The position numbers and the translations under genes were made by a program. From positions 1,417,871 to 1,481,870 of the forward strand of contig NZ_CP136574.1 in the NCBI RefSeq assembly GCF_035195345.1: a stretch of 64,000 nucleotides of DNA, in the 5' to 3' direction. This document shows positions 25,338-33,854 of this stretch, in pieces (position 1 is the stretch's first letter; each line of letters begins with the position of its first letter). A model generated the notes under the pieces. The model ran no database searches and was not told the origin of the DNA. It saw only the letters and a list, made by a program, of their open reading frames with translations. This DNA comes from Flavobacterium sp. Lineage in GTDB: Bacteria > Bacteroidota > Bacteroidia > Flavobacteriales > Flavobacteriaceae.

Positions 25338-26099
25338 ATGGCAAACAAAATTGACGTTAAAGAGTTATTAGAAGCAGGTGTACATTTCGGACACATGACT
25401 CGTAAATGGGATCCAAACATGGCTCCTTACATTTATATGGAGCGTAATGGTATTCATATCATTAACTTATATAAAACTGCAGCTAAAATTGAAGAAGCTA
25501 ATGAAGCTTTGAAAAAAATTGCTGCATCTGGTAGAAAAGTATTATTCGTTGCTACCAAAAAACAAGCAAAAGATATCGTTGCTGAGAAGGCAGCTGCATG
25601 TAACATGCCTTACATCACTGAAAGATGGCCTGGTGGTATGTTAACTAACTTCGTAACTATCCGTAAAGCTGTTAAAAAAATGGCTTCTATTGATAGAATG
25701 AAGAAAGACGGTACTTTCATGACTTTATCTAAAAAAGAAAGATTACAAGTAGATCGTTTACGTGCTAAATTAGAGAAAAACTTAGGTTCTATTGCTGATA
25801 TGTCTAGACTTCCAGCAGCTCTTTTTGTAGTAGACGTTAAAGCTGAGCATATTGCAATTAAAGAAGCACAAAAATTAAACATTCCAGTTTTCGCAATGGT
25901 AGATACGAATTCGGATCCACGTCCAATTGATTTCGTTATTCCTGCTAATGATGATGCTTCTAAATCTATTGATAAAGTTTTATCTTTAGTATCTGCTGCT
26001 TTAATCGAAGGTCTTTCTGATAGAAAAGTTGAAAAAGACGAATTACCAGCTAAAGAAGTAGAAGCTACTGAAGCGCCTACAACTGAAACTGAAGCATAA
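25338..26099 (+). CDS. rpsB: 30S ribosomal protein S2
   Basis: 253 aa. It has the S2 signatures LLEAGVHFGHMTRKWDPNM and the segment FVVDVKAEHIAIKEAQKLNIPVFAMVDT split over the Rossmann-like domain, ending in an acidic Glu/Thr/Ala tail typical of this phylum. It is preceded by a stable leader hairpin and followed by tsf, the universal rpsB-tsf pair. Confidence 0.97.
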   Translation: MANKIDVKELLEAGVHFGHMTRKWDPNMAPYIYMERNGIHIINLYKTAAKIEEANEALKKIAASGRKVLFVATKKQAKDIVAEKAAACNMPYITERWPGGMLTNFVTIRKAVKKMASIDRMKKDGTFMTLSKKERLQVDRLRAKLEKNLGSIADMSRLPAALFVVDVKAEHIAIKEAQKLNIPVFAMVDTNSDPRPIDFVIPANDDASKSIDKVLSLVSAALIEGLSDRKVEKDELPAKEVEATEAPTTETEA

Positions 26100-26100
26100 A

Positions 26101-26205
26101 TAAATTAAATTCCAAGAATTAAATTCCAAATTCCAAACTTGTTCTAACTTTTAGTTAGCAATTTAGTAAAATTGGAATTTGGGATTTAATAATTGGAATT
26201 TTTTA
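26101..26205. repeat. Inverted intergenic repeat between rpsB and tsf
   Basis: AAATTCCAAATTCCAA-type units (about 26104-26138) face TTGGAATTTGGGATTT and TTGGAATT units (about 26174-26201) on the other side of a short spacer, so the transcript can fold into a long imperfect hairpin. This kind of AATTCCAA patch recurs between genes in Flavobacterium. Confidence 0.6.
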
Positions 26206-26237
26206 CTTTTATAAACAACAAATAAAAAACATACAAA

Positions 26238-27059
26238 ATGGCAAATATTACTGCTGCAGACGTAAATAAATTAAGAACTATCACTGGTGCTGGAATGATG
26301 GATTGCAAAAAAGCATTAGTGGAAGCAGAAGGAGATTTCGATTTAGCTATCGAAAACTTAAGAAAAAAAGGTCAAAAAGTAGCTGCTAACCGTTCAGATA
26401 GAGAATCTACTGAAGGTGCTGCTATTGCTGTTATCAACGCAGACAAAACTGCTGGTGTTGCAATTACATTAAATTGTGAAACTGACTTCGTAGGTAAAAA
26501 CGAATCTTTCGTTAAATTAGCTACAGACTTAGCAAACCAAGCATTAAACTTCGCTACTAAAGAAGAATTATTAGCTTCTGATTTTGGTGGAATTACTGTT
26601 GCTGAAAAATTAATTGAGCAAACTGGAGTTATTGGAGAAAAAATTGAAGTAGGTTCTTTCGAAAGATTAGAAGGTGCTTTTGTTGGATCTTACATTCACG
26701 CTGGTAAAATTGCTACTTTAGTAGCATTATCTGCAAATGTTGAAGGAGCTGACGAAGCTGCTAAAAACGTTGCAATGCAAGCTGCTGCAATGAACCCAAT
26801 TGCTTTAAACGAAGCTGGTGTTGATGCTGCAATCATTGAAAAAGAAATCGAAATTGCAAAAGAACAATTAAGAGCTGAAGGTAAACCAGAAGCAATGTTA
26901 GACAACATTTCTAAAGGAAAAATCCAACGTTTCTACAAAGACAACACTTTAGTAAACCAAGATTATATCAAAGATGGTTCTATGAGTGTTGCTGCTTACA
27001 TTAAATCTGTAGAGGCTAACTTAACTGTTTCTGGATTCAAAAGAGTTGCTTTAGGTTAA
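26238..27059 (+). CDS. tsf: Elongation factor Ts
   Basis: 273 aa. It begins with the UBA-like EF-Tu-binding domain (ADVNKLRTITGAGMMDCKKAL) and has the TDFV motif of the core (NCETDFVGKNESFVKLA). It is the GDP-GTP exchange factor for EF-Tu. Spacing from rpsB is 138 bp and filled by an inverted repeat, so expression may be partly uncoupled from S2. A strong terminator follows. Confidence 0.97.
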   Translation: MANITAADVNKLRTITGAGMMDCKKALVEAEGDFDLAIENLRKKGQKVAANRSDRESTEGAAIAVINADKTAGVAITLNCETDFVGKNESFVKLATDLANQALNFATKEELLASDFGGITVAEKLIEQTGVIGEKIEVGSFERLEGAFVGSYIHAGKIATLVALSANVEGADEAAKNVAMQAAAMNPIALNEAGVDAAIIEKEIEIAKEQLRAEGKPEAMLDNISKGKIQRFYKDNTLVNQDYIKDGSMSVAAYIKSVEANLTVSGFKRVALG

Positions 27060-27081
27060 TCTACCTAATTCAAATACATAT

Positions 27082-27115
27082 AAAAACTTCAATCTTCGGG
27101 TTGAAGTTTTTTTTA
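27082..27115 (+). terminator. Rho-independent terminator after tsf
   Basis: AAAACTTCAA (27083-27092) / TTGAAGTTTT (27101-27110) with loop TCTTCGGG and a run of eight or more Ts. Confidence 0.92.
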
Positions 27116-27129
27116 TGACATAATTCAGC

Positions 27130-27137
27130 TATTTTTG
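27130..27137 (+). promoter_or_regulatory. Candidate -7 promoter element of the queuosine transporter gene
   Basis: TATTTTTG (TAnnTTTG) 14 bases before ATG 27152, after the tsf terminator. No riboswitch structure is visible in the short leader. Confidence 0.4.
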
Positions 27138-27151
27138 ATAAAAATATTGCA

Positions 27152-27811
27152 ATGTTTCACAGAAAAAAAGACATAATATATGTTGTATTGGCGGGAATTT
27201 TCATCACCAATGCATTAGTTGCAGAACTAATTGGCGGAAAATTAATTTATGTAGGTGATACCGTGATGAGTTTAGGTATTTTACCTTGGCCCATAGTTTT
27301 TATTACCACCGATTTAATCAACGAATATTTTGGCGAAAAAGGCGTAAAAAAACTCTCTTTTATTACCGCAGGCTTAATTGCTTACACCTTTTTTTTGTTG
27401 TTAATTGGACTCAATATTCCCGCAGTAAAAGGCGATGGATTAATTTCGGATGAACAATTTAATGCAGTTTTTGGTCAGAGTATGTGGATTATTGTGGGAA
27501 GCATCACTGCATTTTTAGTTTCCCAATTAATTGATGTTACCATTTTCCATTTTGTAAAAAACAGAACGGGCAAAAAAATGATTTGGCTAAGAAGTACAGG
27601 CTCTACAGTGATTTCTCAATTATTTGATAGTTTTATTGTGTTAGGAATTGCCTTTTGGTTACCTGGAAAAATAAATGGAGAAACATTTGTAGCCTCATCT
27701 TTTACTGGTTATTTTGTAAAATTACTAATTGCAATTGGTTTGACTCCTTTGATTTATTTAGGCCATTATTTAATTGATAACTATTTAGGAACTGAAAAAA
27801 ATGGAAACTAA
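27152..27811 (+). CDS. Queuosine precursor transporter (VUT/YhhQ family)
   Basis: 219 aa with six hydrophobic helices. The signature FITNALVAELIGGKLI and LPWPIVFITTDLINEYFGEK near the start, and the DSFIVLGIAFWLPG segment later, are those of the YhhQ/VUT (ECF-like) family, which imports preQ1/preQ0 or queuosine bases for tRNA modification. It overlaps the tag gene by 11 bp, so the two form an operon. Confidence 0.9.
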   Translation: MFHRKKDIIYVVLAGIFITNALVAELIGGKLIYVGDTVMSLGILPWPIVFITTDLINEYFGEKGVKKLSFITAGLIAYTFFLLLIGLNIPAVKGDGLISDEQFNAVFGQSMWIIVGSITAFLVSQLIDVTIFHFVKNRTGKKMIWLRSTGSTVISQLFDSFIVLGIAFWLPGKINGETFVASSFTGYFVKLLIAIGLTPLIYLGHYLIDNYLGTEKNGN

Positions 27812-28361
27812 ACTAAGATGCGCTTGGTGCGAAAAAGATGATTTGTATCGCAATTATCATGATAACGAATGGGGAAAACCGGTTTATGATGATGAAACTA
27901 TTTTTGAATTTTTGATTTTGGAAACGTTCCAGGCGGGATTGAGTTGGCATACTGTTTTAGCAAAAAGAGAAAATTTTAGAAAAGCATTTGATAATTTTGA
28001 TTGGAATAAAATTGCCAATTATTCAGAAGATAAAATGGCTGAATTAGCTGAAGATACAGGAATTATTAGAAACAAGCTAAAAATCAAAGCAACGGTTTCT
28101 AATGCGCAGGCTTATATAAAGATACAAGAGGAATTTGGAAGTTTCTCAAAATACATTTGGGGCTTTGTTAATGGAAAACCCATCGATAATCAACCAAAAA
28201 CTTTAGGGGATGTTAAAGCAACCACTGAAATTTCAGATAAGCTAAGTAAAGATTTAAAAAAGCGTGGCTTTAAATTTGTAGGATCTACCGTTGTATATGC
28301 CCACATGCAAGCCACAGGAATGGTGAATGATCACATTATGGAATGTTTTACAAGAAAATAA
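27801..28361 (+). CDS. tag: DNA-3-methyladenine glycosylase I
   Basis: 186 aa. It begins [22 protein letters not shown], with the Cys and His zinc ligands and the conserved EWG, and has [19 protein letters not shown], all diagnostic of Tag. The C-terminal His/Cys ([10 protein letters not shown]) completes the zinc snap. The enzyme removes 3-methyladenine from alkylated DNA. It is translated from inside the preceding gene. Confidence 0.96.
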   Translation: METKLRCAWCEKDDLYRNYHDNEWGKPVYDDETIFEFLILETFQAGLSWHTVLAKRENFRKAFDNFDWNKIANYSEDKMAELAEDTGIIRNKLKIKATVSNAQAYIKIQEEFGSFSKYIWGFVNGKPIDNQPKTLGDVKATTEISDKLSKDLKKRGFKFVGSTVVYAHMQATGMVNDHIMECFTRK

Positions 28362-28365
28362 GAAA

Positions 28366-28578
28366 ATGAGCAACGACCCACTTCACGGAAAACCTTTAAA
28401 GGAAATTGTAGAACAATTAGTAAATTTCTACGGCTTTGACACCTTAGCCGAATTAATCAACATCAACTGTTTTAAAGAAAATCCATCTGTAAATTCTAGT
28501 TTAAAATTCTTAAGAAAAACGGATTGGGCTAGAAAAAAAGTGGAAGAATTGTATGTTAGAACTTTGCCGAAGTTTTAA
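28366..28578 (+). CDS. VF530/DUF2132 family small DNA-binding protein
   Basis: 70 aa from ATG 28366. [21 protein letters not shown] and [23 protein letters not shown] are typical of the VF530 family (a helical fold, annotated as DNA-binding). It lies 4 bp after tag. Its stop overlaps that of the convergent aat gene by 3 bp. The cellular role is not established. Confidence 0.9.
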   Translation: MSNDPLHGKPLKEIVEQLVNFYGFDTLAELININCFKENPSVNSSLKFLRKTDWARKKVEELYVRTLPKF

Positions 28579-29210
28579 GATTTCAACACCATCAAAAAAT
28601 CTTCTCTTTCAATCTCTACGCAACCTAAACTTGCTAAATGATCATTGTAAACTTGACAATCTAACAAACGATAATTAGCCAATTCTAATTGTTTTGCTAA
28701 GGCGATAAAAGCCAATTTACTGGCATTAGAAACTTTTGAAAACATGCTTTCGCCGCAAAAAATGTGACCCAAATCTACGCCATACAAACCACCTACCAAT
28801 TCATCATCTTGCCAAACCTCGACACTTTTTGCAATACCTAATTCATGTAATTTGCAATAAGCTTCAACCATATCATTGGTTATCCAAGTTCCTGGTTGAT
28901 CTTTTCGAGAAATCTTTTTGCAGTTGAGTATTACATCTCTAAAAGCAGTATTGAAAGTAACTTTGAATTTTCTTTGATTGATGATGTTACGCATACTTTT
29001 CGAAATTTTCAAATCTTCAAAAAACAACACCATACGCTCAGGCGGACTCCACCACAAAATAGGCTCGTCGTCATCAAACCAAGGAAATATGCCCGAATTA
29101 TAAGCCAATACCAATCTTTCAGGTGACAAATCGCCGCCTACTGCCACAATTCCATCGAAGGAAGCAGTTTCAGCTGGAGGAAAATATAATTCTTTGGTTA
29201 GAAAATACAT
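28575..29210 (-). CDS. aat: Leucyl/phenylalanyl-tRNA-protein transferase
   Basis: 211 aa with the family signature [26 protein letters not shown] and [11 protein letters not shown], and [18 protein letters not shown] in the catalytic core. It adds Leu or Phe to proteins with N-terminal Arg/Lys and so marks them for ClpAP/ClpS degradation by the N-end rule. Length is normal. Confidence 0.96.
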   Translation of the reverse strand: MYFLTKELYFPPAETASFDGIVAVGGDLSPERLVLAYNSGIFPWFDDDEPILWWSPPERMVLFFEDLKISKSMRNIINQRKFKVTFNTAFRDVILNCKKISRKDQPGTWITNDMVEAYCKLHELGIAKSVEVWQDDELVGGLYGVDLGHIFCGESMFSKVSNASKLAFIALAKQLELANYRLLDCQVYNDHLASLGCVEIEREDFLMVLKS

Positions 29211-29312
29211 TGTTCAAAAATCAAGTTCAATTACAATATCAAATTTCAAGTTCAATAAAAAAGCCAGAAATTCAAGTATTGCTTAAACTTCTGACTTCTA
29301 ACTTCTGACTTC
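29211..29312. repeat. Degenerate intergenic repeat (TTCAAGTTCAA / CTTCTGACTTCTAA type)
   Basis: AAATCAAGTTCAATT / AATTTCAAGTTCAAT units and ACTTCTGACTTCTAACTTCTGACTTC (split here as CTTCTGACTT and repeats) fill the space between aat and the DUF3127 gene. Low-complexity tandem words with no coding signal. Confidence 0.5.
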
Positions 29313-29318
29313 AATCTT

Positions 29319-29696
29319 TTAAAAAGGTAAATCGTCGTGCTCTTCTTCTTTGAAATTAGTTGCTGGTTCAAAAGCTTCAGAGGCTGGCATTGGTGGCATT
29401 TGAGGTGCACTTGGTGCTTCAGCTTGTACTTTTTCAATTCTCCAACCTTGGATAGAGTTAAAAAATTTAGTTTCTCCTTGTGGATTAACCCATTCTCTTC
29501 CTCTTAAATTGATGGATACTTTTACTTGCTCTCCAACATTATAATTGTTTAACAAATCTGTTTTGTCTTGTGCAAACTCAATCAAAATATGTTGAGGATA
29601 TTGCTCTTCTGTAGTAACTACAAGCTCTCTTTTTTTGAAAGAAGCACTAACTTGTTGTACAGGATTAATTAATCTTACTCTTCCTAAAACTTCCAT
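29319..29696 (-). CDS. DUF3127 domain protein (OB-fold-like)
   Basis: 125 aa from ATG 29696 (MEVLGRVRLINPVQQV); an upstream in-frame ATG at 29735 would overlap the flavin reductase gene. The core (FKKRELVVTTEEQYPQHILIEF ... YNVGEQVKVSINLRGREW) matches DUF3127, a Bacteroidota family resembling single-strand binding OB folds. The Pro/Ala linker and acidic EEEHDDLPF tail closely mimic the C-terminal protein-interaction tip of SSB. A role in DNA metabolism is therefore inferred. Confidence 0.85.
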   Translation of the reverse strand: MEVLGRVRLINPVQQVSASFKKRELVVTTEEQYPQHILIEFAQDKTDLLNNYNVGEQVKVSINLRGREWVNPQGETKFFNSIQGWRIEKVQAEAPSAPQMPPMPASEAFEPATNFKEEEHDDLPF

Positions 29697-29707
29697 AATA
29701 CTTAAAT

Positions 29708-30583
29708 TTATTTTTTTGCTAATAACAATTTCCAAGCATCGATAGCTCTTCCATTATCTACATATTCTTTTGCTTTTTGAAATTTTGTATCCATATCATC
29801 GGAACTTAAAACCGCTTTAACTTCAAAATTTTCTTTTACAAATATAGCAATTTCTTCTTCAGTTGGAATATTTTCTATATTCCCTAATTTTCCTAAATCG
29901 TTACCGTTAAAATAAGTGCTTTCTTTAAAGAAATCAGGAATTACATCCACCCCAACACCTAAAGTTGTCAATGGCTTTTCTACTTCAAACATACCTACAT
30001 TTGAACGACTGTACCAGTTTCCTCCCATTCGGGCAACCAAATCAATTTTGTATTGGTCAATCATTCCTGTCGCATCTAAAACAGCTTCATTAATATGAAT
30101 TTTAACCACTTCACAAATCACTAAATTTCCAGCTCCGCCTTGGTCACCTAACGCAATTACATCGTTAATTTTACACTCAAATTGCACTGGACTTTCTGCT
30201 ACACGAAATGGTTTCACTTTATCTGATTTTAGCATCGTAAATCCGGCTTTTTCAAACTCATTTACACCCTCTGGATATTCGGTACTTGATAATGACATTT
30301 GTTGTACGATATCATAATTCACAACATTAATTACGACTTCTTTGGTGTTTTGTGCATTAATTAAAGTGTGCTTAGTAGTATTATCACGCACGCGTCTTGC
30401 TGGCGAAAAAATCAAAATTGGAGGGTTTGAACTAAATACATTAAAAAAACTAAATGGCGATAAATTCGGATTTCCATTACTATCCATGGTGCTAGCAAAG
30501 GCAATTGGTCTTGGTGCAACTGCACTTTGTAAATATCCTTGTAATTTTGCTGGCGCTATTTCTTTTGGATCGATGCTTAACAT
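29708..30583 (-). CDS. Flavin reductase family protein (FMN-binding split barrel)
   Basis: 291 aa. AVAPRPIAFASTMDSNG, NLSPFSFFNVFSSNPPI and the following FSPARR are the FMN-binding signature of the flavoredoxin/flavin reductase-like domain. An extra C-terminal region of about 90 residues is helical (FQKAKEYVDNGRAIDAWKLL). It probably reduces free flavin or acts as a flavin-dependent electron carrier. DUF3127 follows 11 bp downstream, so they may share a transcript. Confidence 0.88.
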   Translation of the reverse strand: MLSIDPKEIAPAKLQGYLQSAVAPRPIAFASTMDSNGNPNLSPFSFFNVFSSNPPILIFSPARRVRDNTTKHTLINAQNTKEVVINVVNYDIVQQMSLSSTEYPEGVNEFEKAGFTMLKSDKVKPFRVAESPVQFECKINDVIALGDQGGAGNLVICEVVKIHINEAVLDATGMIDQYKIDLVARMGGNWYSRSNVGMFEVEKPLTTLGVGVDVIPDFFKESTYFNGNDLGKLGNIENIPTEEEIAIFVKENFEVKAVLSSDDMDTKFQKAKEYVDNGRAIDAWKLLLAKK

Positions 30584-30599
30584 AGTATACTATTTTCTG

Positions 30600-30695
30600 C
30601 AAAGATAACAAACAATTACAATGTCAACTTCAATATCAATATCAATTTCAAAAATCAATTTCAAGTTCAAAAATCATTAATCATCAATCTAAAAT
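30600..30695. repeat. Degenerate intergenic repeat (TCAATATCAA / TTTCAAGTTCAAAAATCA)
   Basis: Runs of TCAACTTCAATATCAATATCAA and related words (each under 20 bases) lie between the divergent flavin reductase and histidine kinase genes. It is the same style of word repeat as near 29211-29312. Confidence 0.5.
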
Positions 30696-30740
30696 CAAAC
30701 AATTAAATGTTTTTAGTATTTTTACATCAAATCTTGTTAC

Positions 30741-31892
30741 ATGCAGTTTTCAGAAAAACGAAATCTTACGCGATGGTTTATTATACTTGCTTCCTTTTTC
30801 ATCGTAATCTTAATACTTTGGAATACCTATAATTTTTTCCAGATTTTCAAAAATGAAGAGCGTGCAAAAATGGAATTTTGGGCAAGTGCCTTAACTACTG
30901 TTGCAAATGCTAATGAAAATTCAGATTTAGATTTACCGCTTGAAATTATAAGTAAAAACACTACGATTCCAATTTTTATCACCGACAATAATGATAAAAT
31001 TATTGATTCTAATAATATTGACGAAGCCATTACGAAAGATAGCATTGCTTTAAAAAAATACTTTAATTCGATAAAAAACGATAATTTACCCATTAAAATG
31101 GAAAGCTCTAAAAGCAAATATCAATTGGTTTATTATGGCGATTCTCCCCTTTTAAATAAGTTGAAATATTATCCGGTTGCTTTATTACTAATTATTATTT
31201 TATTTGGTGCCGTTGTTTATAATTTTTATCGCGCCACTAAAATGGCTACCCAAAACAAACTTTGGGCAGGAATGGCTAAGGAAACAGCGCATCAAATTGG
31301 CACACCATTATCTTCATTAATTGGTTGGTTAGAAATTTTAAAATTAGAAAATGTAGAAGAGAGTACCATTATAGAAATTGAAAAAGACATCAATCGATTA
31401 CAAACCATAACCGATCGATTTTCAAAAATTGGTAGCGAACCTTCTTTAGAAAAAAGAGACATTATTGAAGAAACTAAAAGTTCTTTTGATTATTTACAAT
31501 CACGTGTTTCAAAACAAGTGGTATTTACTTTCTTGTCGCCAGAACATCCTATTTATGTCGCCATTAATCCTGCATTACACAGCTGGACGATTGAGAATTT
31601 AGTTAAAAACGCAATTGATGCTATGAAAGGCAAAGGAAGTTTAACTATCGCTATTTCTGAATTAGAAAATGAAGTTAAAATAAAAATTACAGATACCGGT
31701 AAAGGAATTCCAAAAAACCAGTTTGGAAAAGTATTTGAACCTGGATTTACAACCAAAAAACGCGGTTGGGGTTTAGGACTATCATTAACTAAACGAATTG
31801 TTCAAGAATACCACAAAGGAAAAATTAGAGTAATTCATTCTGAAATAGGAAAAGGAACTACAATGCAGATTAGTTACAGGAAAGAAAATTAA
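30741..31892 (+). CDS. Membrane sensor histidine kinase
   Basis: 383 aa. Two transmembrane helices (about 12-32 and 147-165) bracket a small periplasmic sensor. The dimerisation/phosphoacceptor box is KETAHQIGTPLSSLIGW (His about 188), an H-box variant common in Bacteroidota. HATPase boxes follow: N (LVKNAIDAM), G1 (DTGKGIP), F (FEPGFTTK), G2 (GLGLSLTKRIV). No response regulator gene is adjacent, so it is an orphan kinase. Its stop overlaps that of the convergent gene by 4 bp. Confidence 0.92.
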   Translation: MQFSEKRNLTRWFIILASFFIVILILWNTYNFFQIFKNEERAKMEFWASALTTVANANENSDLDLPLEIISKNTTIPIFITDNNDKIIDSNNIDEAITKDSIALKKYFNSIKNDNLPIKMESSKSKYQLVYYGDSPLLNKLKYYPVALLLIIILFGAVVYNFYRATKMATQNKLWAGMAKETAHQIGTPLSSLIGWLEILKLENVEESTIIEIEKDINRLQTITDRFSKIGSEPSLEKRDIIEETKSSFDYLQSRVSKQVVFTFLSPEHPIYVAINPALHSWTIENLVKNAIDAMKGKGSLTIAISELENEVKIKITDTGKGIPKNQFGKVFEPGFTTKKRGWGLGLSLTKRIVQEYHKGKIRVIHSEIGKGTTMQISYRKEN

Positions 31893-32782
31893 TTCTCTAT
31901 TTGAATATATGGTTTAATTTTCTTTGTTTTAATAAGTTTAAAAGTCATTCCATTCCAAGAATAATACTCAAGCTCTTTTTTTACTAAAAACTTATTGTCT
32001 GCTATATTTTCATCAATAATTTCAGCTTCAATAATTTGTTTAATTATGGTGTTTTGCTCTCCTTTTTTTTCATTTGGAAAAATAAATTCTTCTGTATGAT
32101 AAAAAATACCTGCATCACCTACTTGATATTTTTGAGGAAGGAGTAGGATTTTTTTGCCAGTCCATCCAAAATAATAATGGTACGTTGGTATACCACAAGC
32201 TTCACCGCTTAGAGAAATTCTATAAATAGAATTTACATTTTTTAATCCCCATCCATTGATTGCTGAATTTTCAAAAAACATGCTCTCATCTAACTGTTTA
32301 GCTATTGTAAAAGTATCCAAAAGTTGATAATTTTGATTAACTGCTTTAACAGAAATATTACAAAAATGAGGATTATATTCAAAACCTCCTTCTTTAATTT
32401 TCTTAGTAAATTTAGAATCAATCGTTGTTAAAAAAACTACCCCATTTCTTTTTGATACCCCTAGTGCTAAACAACCCTTCCATAAAAAACCTTTTTTAAT
32501 TTCACTGTTGTATATATATTCAATTTCAACCCATGATAAATTCAGTCCATTTATAGTTGTTGTTTTTGTTGTGTTCTCAAGAACATTAACTTTATAACCT
32601 ATACTTAACGAATCTAATAATTTTCCATTTAAAGAAGGTTCTTGCCTAATGTAACATTTTTTTACACCTATTACACTTTCAATATTTTGGCTATGATAAA
32701 AAGGCCAATAAAAATTTTCAGAAGATAATTCTTGAGAAAAAATAAGGTTTGTGTAGAATAAAAAAAAAACTATTTTTTTCAT
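31889..32782 (-). CDS. Secreted protein with SH3-like domain
   Basis: 297 aa from ATG 32782 (MKKIVFFLFYTNLIFSQE, a signal peptide). Residues about 25-100 resemble a bacterial SH3 (SH3b) domain: VIGVKKCYIRQEPSLNGKLL with the typical R-x-x-P/S, then VNVLENT...WVEIEY and KGFLWKGCLAL. The rest is beta-rich and unassigned. SH3b domains usually bind cell-wall peptides. It is a single gene with no operon partner. Confidence 0.6.
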   Translation of the reverse strand: MKKIVFFLFYTNLIFSQELSSENFYWPFYHSQNIESVIGVKKCYIRQEPSLNGKLLDSLSIGYKVNVLENTTKTTTINGLNLSWVEIEYIYNSEIKKGFLWKGCLALGVSKRNGVVFLTTIDSKFTKKIKEGGFEYNPHFCNISVKAVNQNYQLLDTFTIAKQLDESMFFENSAINGWGLKNVNSIYRISLSGEACGIPTYHYYFGWTGKKILLLPQKYQVGDAGIFYHTEEFIFPNEKKGEQNTIIKQIIEAEIIDENIADNKFLVKKELEYYSWNGMTFKLIKTKKIKPYIQIEN

Positions 32783-32783
32783 A

Positions 32784-32814
32784 TAAAAAACCACAAACTT
32801 TAAAATTTGTGGTA
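32784..32814 (-). terminator. Rho-independent terminator of the greA-HIT operon
   Basis: ACCACAAA (32790-32797) / TTTGTGGT (32806-32813), followed on the minus strand by a T-run, 9 bases after the HIT gene stop. Confidence 0.88.
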
Positions 32815-32822
32815 TCAGATTT

Positions 32823-33212
32823 TTATAAATAAGTTGCTGCTTTTTGAGCTAATTCTTGAAACTCTTGTGGAGTTAAGCTTGTTTTTCGTTGAAAACGCAT
32901 ATCATCCATATCTTGAAGTGGTATTAAATGCACATGAACATGGGGCACTTCAAGTCCTACGACCGCCACACCAATTCGTTTACACTCAACGGTTTTTTCA
33001 AGAGCCTTTGCTACTTTTCGTGAAAACTTCATTAATCCTAAATAAAGTGTTTCATCCATATCAAAGATTTTATTAATCTCTTGTTTTGGAATACAAAGCG
33101 TATGTCCTTTTGCATTTGGATTCACATCTAAAAAAGCTAAATAATTTTCGTCTTCAGCAATTTTATAACATGGAATTTCTCCGTTTACTATTTTAGTGAA
33201 AATACTTGCCAT
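32823..33212 (-). CDS. HIT family hydrolase
   Basis: 129 aa. It opens with SIFTKIVNGEIPCYKIAEDE and carries the histidine triad HVHVHLIP (from about residue 97), the catalytic motif for nucleotide phosphoramidate or dinucleoside polyphosphate hydrolysis. It lies 14 bp after greA and shares its transcript, ending at a strong terminator. This greA-HIT pair is common in Bacteroidota. Confidence 0.95.
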   Translation of the reverse strand: MASIFTKIVNGEIPCYKIAEDENYLAFLDVNPNAKGHTLCIPKQEINKIFDMDETLYLGLMKFSRKVAKALEKTVECKRIGVAVVGLEVPHVHVHLIPLQDMDDMRFQRKTSLTPQEFQELAQKAATYL

Positions 33213-33226
33213 TTTTAAACGTATTA

Positions 33227-33703
33227 TTAGTCTCTTGTAATTTCTAAAACGTCAAATTTTAAAACTCCGTTTGGTACGTTAATTTCTGCTACTTCTCCAA
33301 CAGATTTCCCTAACAAACCTTTACCGATAGGAGATGTTACAGAAATTTTTCCTGTTTTTAAATCTGCTTCACTTTCAGCCACTAATGTGTATTTCATTTC
33401 CATACCATTAGCTTGATTTTTAATTTTAACTGTTGACAATACCAATGCTTTTGATAAATCCAATTGCGATTCATCAATTAAACGTGCATTAGCAACAACT
33501 TCTTCCATTTTAGAAATTCTCATTTCTAATAATCCTTGTGCTTCTTTTGCTGCATCATATTCTGCATTCTCAGACAAATCTCCTTTATCTCGCGCTTCTG
33601 CAATGGCTTGCGATGCTTTAGGTCGCTCTATACTTTTAAGTTGGTCTAATTCGTCTCTTAATTTTTTTAATCCTTCTGCTGTGTAATAAGATACTGTACT
33701 CAT
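33227..33703 (-). CDS. greA: Transcription elongation factor GreA
   Basis: 158 aa. The N-terminal coiled coil (LKKLRDELDQLKSIERPKAS ... EARDKGDLSENAEYDAAKEAQ) contains the acidic tip DLSENAEYD that enters the RNA polymerase secondary channel, and the C-terminal FKBP-like domain ends normally. It rescues backtracked RNA polymerase by stimulating transcript cleavage. Its leader contains a terminator-like hairpin (see 33729-33750). Confidence 0.97.
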   Translation of the reverse strand: MSTVSYYTAEGLKKLRDELDQLKSIERPKASQAIAEARDKGDLSENAEYDAAKEAQGLLEMRISKMEEVVANARLIDESQLDLSKALVLSTVKIKNQANGMEMKYTLVAESEADLKTGKISVTSPIGKGLLGKSVGEVAEINVPNGVLKFDVLEITRD

Positions 33704-33728
33704 AACTTCATCGTTTATAAAATAGAAA

Positions 33729-33750
33729 GAATCCCACCTACATGGGATTC
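33729..33750 (-). promoter_or_regulatory. Hairpin in the greA leader (possible attenuator)
   Basis: GAATCCCA (33729-33736) / TGGGATTC (33743-33750), on the minus strand followed by TTTCTATTTT, between the -7 element and the greA ATG. It could be a conditional terminator. Confidence 0.5.
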
Positions 33751-33757
33751 CTTTTTA

Positions 33758-33765
33758 CAAAGATA
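33758..33765 (-). promoter_or_regulatory. -7 promoter element of greA
   Basis: TATCTTTG on the minus strand fits TAnnTTTG, about 55 bases before the start codon. The matching -33 TTTG is not clear. Confidence 0.5.
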
Positions 33766-33824
33766 GTAATTTATTTTTAATATTAATTTATGATAATGTA
33801 TAATGTATCTCAAAAGTAATTAAT

Positions 33825-33832
33825 TAAATTTG
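33825..33832 (+). promoter_or_regulatory. Candidate -7 promoter element
   Basis: TAAATTTG 22 bases before ATG 33855. Confidence 0.4.
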
Positions 33833-33854
33833 TTTAACTTTTTTTAGAAAAAAA

